Notes under the pieces: model-generated
What the model saw: only the letters and a program-made list of their open reading frames with translations
Told to the model about the DNA's origin: nothing
Database searches by the model: none
Made by a program: the position numbers and the translations under genes
DNA from: Candidatus Bathyarchaeota archaeon
GTDB taxonomy: Archaea; Thermoproteota; Bathyarchaeia; Bathyarchaeales; UBA233
Length of the DNA stretch: 64,000 nt
Direction: 5' to 3'
NCBI GenBank assembly: GCA_025057795.1
Contig: JANXEP010000004.1
Coordinates: forward strand, 1 to 64,000
Shown here: in pieces, positions 54,811 to 63,207 of the stretch
Position numbering within the stretch: the stretch's first letter is position 1
How the letters are laid out: each line of letters begins with the position of its first letter

Positions 54811-56997
54811 TCATGGATATGTGTTGAAAAAAGTCAATGGGCTAACAGCCCCGCATGAGGGACATTTAGGTAACCGTCCAAACCAGCTTTTTCTGCACTG
54901 GAGGCAGTAGGTTAAGCTGCGGGCGTATGTGAAGAAGCCTATTCCATAATTTTCAATAAGCTTTCTGGTCGTGGATAGGAGCTCTTGAGGCTCGTATTCG
55001 GCGTCGCCGAGCTCTAAGACTGTGAGGCTTCCCCCATCGAGTAGCTTGTGCAGGTCCTTCTCAACCATTAAAGGTTTCAAGAATTTTTCTCCGTCTTGAA
55101 GGGTTATTCTGCTGAAAGTTGAGTAGTATGGTTTCTCTCGGGTTCCGTGGAATCGAACTTTTGAGACACCGTACCTCTCAATGTCAAGCCCAGCCAGCCT
55201 TTCAGAGGCCTCTGGAAAGGGCAAGATTGATGAGAGCAAACGTTTTTCGCGTTTCCTTTCAGCTTTGAGGGTAAATTCTGAAACATATTTTAAGGTTTCA
55301 GCAGCAAAATTAAAGGCATTTTCATCTTCATATATGCTTTTTCCGTTCAGCGTCTCCGCCGCCTCCCGTAACCCTGCGAGGCTTATTAGGTGCACGGAGC
55401 TTTCAAGCCTCAAATACTGGTCGCCATTAGCGCTGTGCGCAAGAAAAGGCGTCAGAACCTTATCCCTCGTTTTAAGCCACCTATACTTAATTTCGAGAGC
55501 TTGCGCAGCCATTTCAAGCCTATCCCTTAAAATTTCGAAAAATTTCGTCTTCTCATTACCGCACTCTTGGGCTACTCGCGGTAGATTTATAGTGGCGCAG
55601 CCTAAAACGCCCGTCCGCAAAGTGTCTATTTCCCAGTCGCCATTAAAATCCGCATCCAGCCTGCATCCAGACGCGGAGAACACTGTCCACCCGCCATTTT
55701 TTTCTGGAATGTTGGCAAAGTAAACAGAACCTTTCTCTGATACTAAGCGGTGTGCTTCAAGAAGCATCGACACTGTTTTGTCGTTTGAAAATGTTTCCGG
55801 ACGCATTTTAAAGGTTAATTGGATGTTTAAAAGCGGTTTGGGGACGTCATCCCCATTCAAAACTTCAAGCAAAAGCGAAGCTAAGAGAAGGCTTTCCTCA
55901 ATGAAATCTTCATAGTGGCTTGAATGTTCTTGGGCTGTGGAAACGGGCTTGTCGGCTAAAAATTTTGGAACCGTGAGTTCCATGTTTAAGGAGACTTTTG
56001 CAAATTGGTTTATGCTGAAGACGAAATGCCTTAACGCCTCTTTAGCCTTAGCGGGCTCCACACCCTTTAAGAAGGGGGCTAGAAAAACGTTGAAGTATTC
56101 AAGGGTCTGCGCCCCTCCAATTTCTTTTGCAGACTGCATAATAACATTAGAGATTAGGGTTAAAGCCGATGCCAAAGTTTTTGGGGGAGGCAGAGAAGGT
56201 TGAAGGACGCTCACCTTCTCAAGGTTTAAACCGTTTTTAAGGAAAAATCTCAAATCGTGAATTACCTCGCTTGGTTTTAGAACCCAGCAGCTTAGGTCGT
56301 GCAGGTGAATCGCACCCGAAAGATGCGCGTCCGCAATATCCCTTGGAAGCACGCTTAGAAGGGTGTACTCTTCCAAAACGTTTTTGCCAGCTTCCTCGAT
56401 GGAGTACGCTCCATGCTTCGCCATGAGGGATGAAACGTCATACACTGGAAGGCCTAAACGCGTGAGCTTGTGTCGGTATTCCTCAAGCCCCTTTTCGATG
56501 ATGATAGCGTTTACAACCTCCCTTATGAGCGGCGCGGTTAAATATTTCGTCTTAGCCTTAAAGAGGCGTTTCTCCGCCTCCTTGGCGATTTTTTGGGCAA
56601 GCTCCGGGGGCATGTCAGCCTCCTTTATCAAGGAGTCCGCAATTTTGTTAGCGTCAAACTCCTCTAGGGCGTAACGAGATGTGCGGACAAGCACCTTCTG
56701 GGCTTTCAAACTTTTCTTCTCAATTTCTTCAGCAACGCTGATAACCATCTTTCCAAGCTCTGTCAAATAGTATTTTTTAGACTCTACATCCGCCTCGACT
56801 AAGTCTGCCTTGAGCAGAAACTTTAGGTGATATGCAAATCTTCCAGCATCCCTGCTTGGGTTCATCTTCAACAACGTCATCAACTCAGTATAGGAGAGGG
56901 GCCCGCGATCAAAAAGCATATTTAAAATATGAAGTCTAACAGATGAGGAAACAGCCTTCAAGACCCTAATTCCCCGCAGCCGATGCTGGACAGACAA
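54811..56997 (-). CDS. NrdD-like protein with N-terminal winged helix, lacking the glycyl-radical segment
   Basis: 728 residues. Residues 1-90 are an ArsR-like winged helix (SSVRLHILNMLFDRGPLSYTEL, FAYHLKFLLKADLVEA). Residues about 101-190 are an ATP-cone (VRTSRYALEEFDANKIADSL). The rest follows class III ribonucleotide reductase (IHLHDLSCWVLKP, VYFANIPEKNGG, GVLGCATINLPRVA). The zinc site CLQC (698-701)/CPSC (712-715) is present, but the protein stops 13 residues later. The RxxGY glycyl-radical loop that normally follows is absent, and the other frames downstream do not contain it. No nrdG activase is nearby. Either an inactive paralogue or a nucleotide-sensing regulator seems likely. Confidence 0.78.
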   Translation of the reverse strand: MSVQHRLRGIRVLKAVSSSVRLHILNMLFDRGPLSYTELMTLLKMNPSRDAGRFAYHLKFLLKADLVEADVESKKYYLTELGKMVISVAEEIEKKSLKAQKVLVRTSRYALEEFDANKIADSLIKEADMPPELAQKIAKEAEKRLFKAKTKYLTAPLIREVVNAIIIEKGLEEYRHKLTRLGLPVYDVSSLMAKHGAYSIEEAGKNVLEEYTLLSVLPRDIADAHLSGAIHLHDLSCWVLKPSEVIHDLRFFLKNGLNLEKVSVLQPSLPPPKTLASALTLISNVIMQSAKEIGGAQTLEYFNVFLAPFLKGVEPAKAKEALRHFVFSINQFAKVSLNMELTVPKFLADKPVSTAQEHSSHYEDFIEESLLLASLLLEVLNGDDVPKPLLNIQLTFKMRPETFSNDKTVSMLLEAHRLVSEKGSVYFANIPEKNGGWTVFSASGCRLDADFNGDWEIDTLRTGVLGCATINLPRVAQECGNEKTKFFEILRDRLEMAAQALEIKYRWLKTRDKVLTPFLAHSANGDQYLRLESSVHLISLAGLREAAETLNGKSIYEDENAFNFAAETLKYVSEFTLKAERKREKRLLSSILPFPEASERLAGLDIERYGVSKVRFHGTREKPYYSTFSRITLQDGEKFLKPLMVEKDLHKLLDGGSLTVLELGDAEYEPQELLSTTRKLIENYGIGFFTYARSLTYCLQCRKSWFGRLPKCPSCGAVSPLTFFNTYP

Positions 56998-57096
56998 GCC
57001 TTAAACCCCGCCGAATGTAAAGTAGCCACAACCTTGGGGTTTTAAGAATTGGGGAAACAACACTTATTACCCTTTTGCCACACACATAACTAAAAA

Positions 57097-57171
57097 GGGG
57101 CTGTCGGCTAGCTTGGTCTAGGCTTGGAGCCTCGGGCGCTCTAGACCCCGGTTCAAATCCGGGCAGCCCCA
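57097..57171 (+). tRNA. tRNA-Pro(CGG)
   Basis: Acceptor GGGGCTG (57097-57103) pairs with CAGCCCC (57164-57170), discriminator A. Anticodon stem GGAGC/GCTCT encloses C-T-C-G-G-G-C, anticodon CGG. T arm CCCGG-TTCAAAT-CCGGG. No intron and no encoded CCA. A TATA-like CACTTATTAC at 57061-57070 lies about 31 bases upstream. Confidence 0.93.
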
Positions 57172-57188
57172 TTAATTAGTTACCCGGG

Positions 57189-58043
57189 ATGCTGTTGGTG
57201 CGGATTATTGTTTCAAAGTTCGGCAATGTTTGCAATTACGAGGTAGCCTCTATTGTCGGGATTATTGAAGAGTGTTATAGTAGGCTCGCGCCCCATGATG
57301 TTTCCCTTGTTGACTTGTACGTGTTTGAGCGAGCTTCGTCTGCTGAAGCTTTCCTCGCAGAAGAACGCGGCGAGTTGGGCGTTTCAATGGCGCCCTTCGA
57401 TGAATTGTTTTTCGCTAGGCATGACGCTTGGAGGGGAACGCCTCGAATCGTCTTATGCCTTGAAAAGCTGATGAAGCTGCCTGAACTGGTTAAAGTCGGC
57501 GGAATTCGCCATGAGGTGGGTCACACAGTTTTGCATGGAAGCCTACAATATTACCTTCTTCCTTTTCCGCCTTCGCTTCTTGAAATGGCTAAACGGTTCA
57601 GTCTTCCCGCCGAGTATTCTAGAAACATCCTTTACCTTGTATCCATCGCCGTGAAGGATTATGAAGTGACACGCCTCCTTTATCAGCGGGGTTATGTGGA
57701 AGATCAAGAAGCCTTTGCAAAGTTTTTGCTGAAAACATCCGAGGAAGATGTCTTTTCATGGAAGCTTTCCAGGGGTAAGCCGCTTTTAGAAGCCCTATGC
57801 CTAATATCTCACCTGAAAGCTTTGGGATGCGCCGCGCCCTTTCTTGCTGACGAAAAACTCGGCGCTGACATAAGACAGCGCATGGAAGAAAGCATCCACC
57901 ACCTTCCCAGGGATCTTTCAACTCTTGTCTTGAAAATTTTGGATGAGGGATTTGGGGCTATTGGAACTGACACGCTGAGCAACATAGACCACGTGATGCG
58001 CAAGTGCAACCTAATTTTTGAGGCTTTGCTCAGCCAGCGATAG
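57189..58043 (+). CDS. HExxH-type metalloprotein, unknown
   Basis: 284 residues, not recognised. IRHEVGHTVLHGS (about residues 106-118) is an HExxH zinc-protease motif; a third ligand could be the Asp or Glu in VKDYEVTRL (about 155-163). There is no signal peptide or membrane segment, so it is probably cytoplasmic. The context (after tRNA-Pro, before an ABC exporter) gives no clue to its role. ATG at 57189 or GTG at 57198 could start it. Confidence 0.62.
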   Translation: MLLVRIIVSKFGNVCNYEVASIVGIIEECYSRLAPHDVSLVDLYVFERASSAEAFLAEERGELGVSMAPFDELFFARHDAWRGTPRIVLCLEKLMKLPELVKVGGIRHEVGHTVLHGSLQYYLLPFPPSLLEMAKRFSLPAEYSRNILYLVSIAVKDYEVTRLLYQRGYVEDQEAFAKFLLKTSEEDVFSWKLSRGKPLLEALCLISHLKALGCAAPFLADEKLGADIRQRMEESIHHLPRDLSTLVLKILDEGFGAIGTDTLSNIDHVMRKCNLIFEALLSQR

Positions 58044-58339
58044 GCTTCATTATTGTCAGTGCTCCTTCAAGTCTACCTGCCTCTTTCCTTTCATTGGCGC
58101 TTCCACGTTTGGCACTTAGACATAGAAAGCCATGCCAAGCTATTTCACCTAATAAAATCTCACACGGTAAAATTAAGGGCTAAATAAAAATCTAGAGGGG
58201 GCTATCAATTTAACGGATGGTGACAAACGTAAAATTGACGTTATTTGCTTGCCAAAATCTAGAGGGAAGCCACCTCTTAACGTTACAACAGCCGATAAAT
58301 GTCTGGTTTCGGCTTAAACTTTATCTCATAATGCTTTCC

Positions 58340-59632
58340 TCAAAGCTCTTCAGCGGGTTTTTCGCCGCGTTTTTTAAGCCCTTTAAACTTCAATTTTGCT
58401 GTGAGGATTTTTTCTGTGGCGAAAAGCCTTGAAGCTGCATACATGACAATCACCGTGAACAGTGAGACGTAGACTATGCCCACCACCGCAGTTAAGTGAT
58501 CACCCATTGTTACGGCTCTTGAAGCGATAACGGGATGGCTGTATGGTATAGCATACAAAATCAGCCTAATGGCGTAAGGCAACGTGTTAATGTCTATATA
58601 CATTAGGGCGAAGGCTGGAAGGAAAATGAATGGGTAAATGTAGCCGACGAAAGACTGGGCGCTTCTCACGTCTTCTGCAAAAGCAGACAAGATGACGGCT
58701 AAGGCTAAGGCTGAAAGCATAGTTACGAAGAGGGATAAACCCAGGAGAATATAACCCAAAAATGACGGGGCAAGCCCAAGAGAAGCCAAATCAACGTTTA
58801 TGTTGGCAGGAATTCCCGACAAAACTGAACCCATGAGATAGCCGTAGCCAGCCATATAGGCTATGGCGCCTACTGCGGCGACAACAATTGAGCTGGAAAG
58901 CTTCCCTAAGAGTATGGCGAGGCGGTCCATAGGCATAGTTAACAGTGTTTCAAGGGTTTTCTCTTCTTTCTCCACAGCCACAGAAGTTGCAGCTATCTGC
59001 ACAGAATAAGTTAACAAAATCATAATTGTGATTGGCAAAGCAATGGACTGAGACGTCATCAAGCCTGAAAGCACAGCGGGGTCAACGCCGTGTTTAATCT
59101 CACCCTTAACAATCGCGGATTTCTCCGTGTACAAAACGTCAGGGGCTATTGCCCTGTTAAACTGGCTTACAAGCGCGTCAACTACAGAAGAGCTTACGCT
59201 TTCAAAGACGCCTGTTCCGAGAAATACTCCATAAAACTTCAGAGACGCCTTTACGCTTGGGTTGCTAAGGTGGGCCGTAACGTTTTCACTGAATCCTTTT
59301 GGAATTTCAAGAATCTGCGTAGTATTGTATTTGTTCACTAACCCCAAAACTTTACCATTTTCAAGAGCAGTATTGTTCTCAACTAAAACGTTAACCCCTG
59401 CTTTTTGAAGGAAACTTATAAAGGCGTGGGACCATTCTCCGCCGTCATTGTTCACCACCACAAGGGTTGCTTTTACGGCTTTTTCCTGCGCGGACTGCAC
59501 AGCATATCCCATAACCGCGCCTAAAACTGGAAACATTATTAAGGGCACTATTATCATGCCCAAGAGAATCTTCGGGTCTCTGACAAGTTCCTTAAGCTCC
59601 TTCAACAGAAAGTTTCCAAAGCCTTTAAGCAA
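58340..59632 (-). CDS. ABC-2 type transporter permease (NatB-like)
   Basis: About 430 residues from TTG at 59632, which overlaps the ATPase stop by 8 bases; a longer frame to 59713 overlaps the ATPase by 89 bases and is less likely. One N-terminal helix (LLGMIIVPLIMFPVLGAVMG) is followed by an extracytoplasmic domain of about 150 residues and then five helices, the layout of the NatB/ABC-2 exporter family. EKEEKTLETLLTMPM is the conserved cytoplasmic loop between helices. It would export Na+ or a small compound. Confidence 0.87.
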   Translation of the reverse strand: MLKGFGNFLLKELKELVRDPKILLGMIIVPLIMFPVLGAVMGYAVQSAQEKAVKATLVVVNNDGGEWSHAFISFLQKAGVNVLVENNTALENGKVLGLVNKYNTTQILEIPKGFSENVTAHLSNPSVKASLKFYGVFLGTGVFESVSSSVVDALVSQFNRAIAPDVLYTEKSAIVKGEIKHGVDPAVLSGLMTSQSIALPITIMILLTYSVQIAATSVAVEKEEKTLETLLTMPMDRLAILLGKLSSSIVVAAVGAIAYMAGYGYLMGSVLSGIPANINVDLASLGLAPSFLGYILLGLSLFVTMLSALALAVILSAFAEDVRSAQSFVGYIYPFIFLPAFALMYIDINTLPYAIRLILYAIPYSHPVIASRAVTMGDHLTAVVGIVYVSLFTVIVMYAASRLFATEKILTAKLKFKGLKKRGEKPAEEL

Positions 59633-60356
59633 TTTTAACCACCTTCGCGAAAACCTCTTCCAAGTTTGCACTCTCAAACTTTTCCTTAAGCCCTTGAGGT
59701 TCGCCTTCAGCAACCAACCTTCCCCTATTTATGAGGGCAACTCTGTCGCACAAGTGTTCCACTTCCAACATGTTGTGGCTTGAAAGAAGCACCGTTATCC
59801 CATGTTCTTTAACATACCTTTTAATTATGTCCCGAACATGATAAGCGTGAATGACATCCAAGCCGCTTGTCGGCTCATCGAGAATAGCCAGTTTAGGCTT
59901 AATCATGAGGGCCCTTGCAACTAGTAGGCGGCGTTTCATTCCCTTACTGTACTCTTTAGTTTTGTCCTTCAATCTTTCGCCTAGACCGGATATTTCAGCA
60001 GCCTCCCTGATCATTTTTTGAGCTTCATCTTTGTCTTTTGTGTAAAACTTCGCCATAAACTCCAAATATTCCAGTCCAGAAAGGTACCTGTAGGCTCCCG
60101 CCTCTTCTGGAAGATAAGATATGACTTTGCGCACCTCAACAGCGTTTCCAACAACGTCAAACCCGAAAACCCTCACGGTGCCGGAAGTTGGCAAAAGCAG
60201 GGTGGAGACAATCCGCAGGGCTGTTGTTTTTCCAGCGCCATTAGGACCTATAAGCCCAAAAACTTCTCCGGGCTTTACATTAAAACTTAATCCGTCTAAG
60301 GCGTGTGTGCTTCCGAAAACCTTCGTGATATTGGAGGCTTCTATCGCCAAACTCAT
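59625..60356 (-). CDS. ABC transporter ATP-binding protein
   Basis: 243 residues with Walker A GPNGAGKTT, Q-loop region ISYLPEEAGAYRYL, signature YSKGMKRRLLVA, Walker B LAILDEPTSGLD and switch SSHNMLE. It is a NatA/CcmA-like ATPase that drives the co-encoded ABC-2 permease, whose start overlaps its stop. The ATG at 60356 follows a purine-rich stretch. Confidence 0.93.
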   Translation of the reverse strand: MSLAIEASNITKVFGSTHALDGLSFNVKPGEVFGLIGPNGAGKTTALRIVSTLLLPTSGTVRVFGFDVVGNAVEVRKVISYLPEEAGAYRYLSGLEYLEFMAKFYTKDKDEAQKMIREAAEISGLGERLKDKTKEYSKGMKRRLLVARALMIKPKLAILDEPTSGLDVIHAYHVRDIIKRYVKEHGITVLLSSHNMLEVEHLCDRVALINRGRLVAEGEPQGLKEKFESANLEEVFAKVVKIA

Positions 60357-60438
60357 GAGAAATCACAACTACGAATTATCCGGTAGCCTGCAAATTTAAA
60401 CATTTTCATAAACCGTAAGCCGAAAATCCATAATCCCA

Positions 60439-61629
60439 TTAAACTTTCCATTCCAATTTATGATTTGCGGAGAAAAACGCCGTGATTATATATGCGAAAA
60501 GTATGATGGAGGCCATGGGCTGGTAGAAAAAGAAGTATATTAGGAATTCTGCGAAATTGAAGTGAAACTTCAGCTTCCTTGAAGCCGAACAAAACAAGGC
60601 GGAAAATAATAGAAAACTTGCGAAAAAAGTCGCCAAAAGTGTTGGGAGGAAATCGCCCACGTGGCGGATAAGGGGAAATAAAATGTTGAAGCGCATCACA
60701 AAAAATGACGGGAGAAAATTGGGGATTTTATCGGGTGGAAAATTTGTGAAAGCATAGTTTAAAAGTACGGGGATAAATGTTGGGAAAAGTATGATAAAAG
60801 TTGGGATTATGACGTGGGGGTATTTCGCCAAATACCTCAAAAGCTTTTTCCAGTAGTCTTTAAGCCATAAACCAACGCCTACACCCCACCTCTTCCGCTG
60901 GTTAAACCAGCCCCTCCAATCGGATGGCGCCTTAGTGCGAACCGACACTTTCTCAGTGTACCTGAACCTTTTATTTTTAAGAAGAGTTTTTACTGCAAGG
61001 TCGAAGTCTTCTGAAATCACCTTTGAAAATCCTCCAACCTCTTCGAAGGCTTTTCTGGTTATGGCAAAGGCAACCCCATTAATGCCAATACACTTCCGCA
61101 CAAGTTTCGAGTAAAGGTAACTCACAAGGTTGCAGCTTAAAAATTCATAGTGAACCATTCTTGAAATGAACGAATCCTGTATAATCTCCTTTTTAAAGTC
61201 CAGAATTTCAGCTTCCTCCATCGCCGTGGCTATGGATTCAAAAAAGTCTCCGCCTCTGAGTTGAACGTCCGCGTCCAGAAAAACCAGAATTTCCCCTCTG
61301 GAAATCTTTATGGCGCTGTTTAGGGCTTCCACTTTCCCCCTTCTTTCGCCGCTTAAAATGAAGCTAACTTTGCCCTCATATTTTTTGACAACTTTTAAAG
61401 ATTTTTCGTCAGGCTCGTCTATAGCAACAAATATCTCCTTGTCTTCATAACGGCAGTTTGTCAACTCTTGCAGAAGCCCATCCAGCAAATCTGAACCTCT
61501 ATACACGGGTATAAAAACACTGATTTTTCTTGCACCAGACGCGTTTACGCCATAATCAAACCTGTTTCCGGCATTAATTGAATTGGATGCGTCATGTGGT
61601 AAGCTTGACATGCTATTCATGGGGGACAC
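60439..61629 (-). CDS. Family 2 processive glycosyltransferase, membrane-bound
   Basis: 396 residues. A GT-A domain with KISVFIPVYRGSDLL, the FLDADVQL DxD motif (UDP-sugar and metal binding), ISEDFDLAV (catalytic Asp) and FNQRKRW, the QxxRW-type motif of hyaluronan/cellulose synthase-like enzymes. Three or four hydrophobic segments follow from about residue 275. It probably makes or exports a surface polysaccharide or glycolipid. The first about 33 residues are low-complexity and the true start may be a later codon. Confidence 0.83.
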   Translation of the reverse strand: MSPMNSMSSLPHDASNSINAGNRFDYGVNASGARKISVFIPVYRGSDLLDGLLQELTNCRYEDKEIFVAIDEPDEKSLKVVKKYEGKVSFILSGERRGKVEALNSAIKISRGEILVFLDADVQLRGGDFFESIATAMEEAEILDFKKEIIQDSFISRMVHYEFLSCNLVSYLYSKLVRKCIGINGVAFAITRKAFEEVGGFSKVISEDFDLAVKTLLKNKRFRYTEKVSVRTKAPSDWRGWFNQRKRWGVGVGLWLKDYWKKLLRYLAKYPHVIIPTFIILFPTFIPVLLNYAFTNFPPDKIPNFLPSFFVMRFNILFPLIRHVGDFLPTLLATFFASFLLFSALFCSASRKLKFHFNFAEFLIYFFFYQPMASIILFAYIITAFFSANHKLEWKV

Positions 61630-61755
61630 GACTGTACTAGAAAGCTCTCTAAATATACCTTTGTTTTATGTTAGCTAGAACTATATTAATTTGCATGCTA
61701 AGCGCGTAAAAATGCTTTAAATGCACCAGCCTAGCGCCTTTAAAGCGTTTTCGTC

Positions 61756-62292
61756 CTAGACGACGGGGACATACTTAATATTGAGGGCTTTCGTAAGCTT
61801 TTCCAAATCTTTCTCGCTCATCCACTCTGTTTTGAGATATTGGCAGATTCTTGCGTCATCCAAGCCAAGCCTCTTTGCCTCCTCCACCGCATGGCGGTAA
61901 GCCTCGATTTCTGTGGGTCGCCCCACATAGCTGTATCTATCATCGAAGAGCTTTTTTCCCTCCATGAACTGTTTCACATGGACAAGTTCGTGGATTATGT
62001 CCAAGTATATGTCTATTAAATCGCCGTTCTTTAGGTAGTTTGCGCTGATTATTATGTGGCCGTCCACGTCGCTTACGCCCATGTAACCCCTAAAACTTGA
62101 AAACTCCACTCGAAGGTTGCTGAGAACCTCTTCGGTTTTTTCTCCGAAAATGCGCCTAACAGCTTCAACTTTCTCGAAGCCTTTAAAGAAGTCCGTAAAA
62201 GGGTAGGTTGCAACCTTGACGTCGCGGCATATCTTAACCTTCAACTGCGATTCGATTATGGTCCAAACCCCCTTTGCACCATACTTCGCCAT
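61756..62292 (-). CDS. Small HExxH zinc metallopeptidase-like protein
   Basis: 178 residues. DIIHELVHVKQFMEGK (about residues 96-111) is an HExxH motif with a bulky hydrophobic neighbour, and RPTEIEAYRHAVEEA (about 124-138) supplies a candidate third ligand Glu, giving a gluzincin-like arrangement. No signal peptide is visible. The family is not recognised. It is divergent from the GNAT gene with 66 bases between starts. Confidence 0.65.
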   Translation of the reverse strand: MAKYGAKGVWTIIESQLKVKICRDVKVATYPFTDFFKGFEKVEAVRRIFGEKTEEVLSNLRVEFSSFRGYMGVSDVDGHIIISANYLKNGDLIDIYLDIIHELVHVKQFMEGKKLFDDRYSYVGRPTEIEAYRHAVEEAKRLGLDDARICQYLKTEWMSEKDLEKLTKALNIKYVPVV

Positions 62293-62358
62293 TTTAACTA
62301 GTAAAGTTTATGCCAGCAGAGAGCTTAATAAAATGCGCTCCTTTGAAGGTATACTCTG

Positions 62359-63201
62359 ATGTTTAAAGTAAAAGCGATGTCTAAGGAAGACATAGAATTC
62401 GCCGTCCAAATAACCGACACGATGGACTGGAACCTAACGGAAAAAGACTTTGAGCTTATGATGAGTCTAGAGCCCGAAGGATGCTTTATCCTCTTGCACA
62501 ATTCAGAAAGAATCGGTGTGGCAACAACCGTGAGTTTCGGCAAGGTTGGATGGATTGGAAACGTTATTGTGGATGAGAAATACCGAAGGAAGGGGGCTGG
62601 AGGCACACTGCTGAGGCACGCGATGGCTTTCCTGAAAAGCAGAGGAGTGGAAACTATTGGTTTATACTCATACAAGGAAAAGGTTGACTTTTACACTCAA
62701 CTTGGTTTTAGAAGCGAATCGGAATTTACGGTTTTAAGGGGTGAAGCCTTTTCCTCAATCGGCGAAGAAGTTAAAGTACCAAGCTTGGGAGATGGCACTA
62801 TCCAAAAGATAATAGATTTTGACGGCTTTTACTTCGGCGCGTCGAGGGAAAAATTACTTAAGAAGATCGTCAACACGAAGGAAAATCTATGTTACTACTA
62901 CAGTGAGCATGAGGGAGTTTCCGGTTACATCATGGCTAAGGTTTATGGTCGATACGTTGAGTTGGGCCCCCTCGTATGCCGAAGGGGACGGGGCGACGTC
63001 GCAGTAGCCCTCCTAAAAGCGGTTTTGAATAGGCTTAAGGATTTTGAGGTTTCCCTTTGCCTGCCAAAGAGGGAGAAAAACATTGTGGAAATGCTGTTGA
63101 ATGCTGGGTTTAGGGAGGAATTCCCCGTGGTGAGAATGTTTTCTGGGCCACCAGCTTTTAAAGACTGCATTTACATTGCAGAGTCGCTGGAGAGGGGTTG
63201 A
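62359..63201 (+). CDS. GNAT-family N-acetyltransferase
   Basis: 280 residues. The N-terminal GNAT domain has VIVDEKYRRKGAGGTLLRHA (about residues 74-93), containing the Q/RxxGxG acetyl-CoA loop, and ends with YTQLGF. A second domain (about 140-280) has the same beta-alpha rhythm and contains GRGDVAVALLKAVLNRL and ending AGFREEFPVV, typical of two-domain GNAT proteins. The substrate is unknown. ATG at 62359 is preceded by a TATA-like region shared with the divergent gene. The next gene starts 6 bases after it. Confidence 0.85.
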   Translation: MFKVKAMSKEDIEFAVQITDTMDWNLTEKDFELMMSLEPEGCFILLHNSERIGVATTVSFGKVGWIGNVIVDEKYRRKGAGGTLLRHAMAFLKSRGVETIGLYSYKEKVDFYTQLGFRSESEFTVLRGEAFSSIGEEVKVPSLGDGTIQKIIDFDGFYFGASREKLLKKIVNTKENLCYYYSEHEGVSGYIMAKVYGRYVELGPLVCRRGRGDVAVALLKAVLNRLKDFEVSLCLPKREKNIVEMLLNAGFREEFPVVRMFSGPPAFKDCIYIAESLERG

Positions 63202-63207
63202 AGGATA

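Noticed and set aside
54811..54840. Frameshift at the end of the NrdD-like gene hiding a glycyl-radical loop
   Set aside because: The other minus-strand frames beyond the stop run antisense to pyrB and contain no RxxGY-type motif.
58187..58266. Repeated AAAATCTAGAGGG upstream of the ABC exporter end
   Set aside because: Two short copies only, about 65 bases apart, in a 296-base gap downstream of two convergent genes; too little to call a regulatory repeat.
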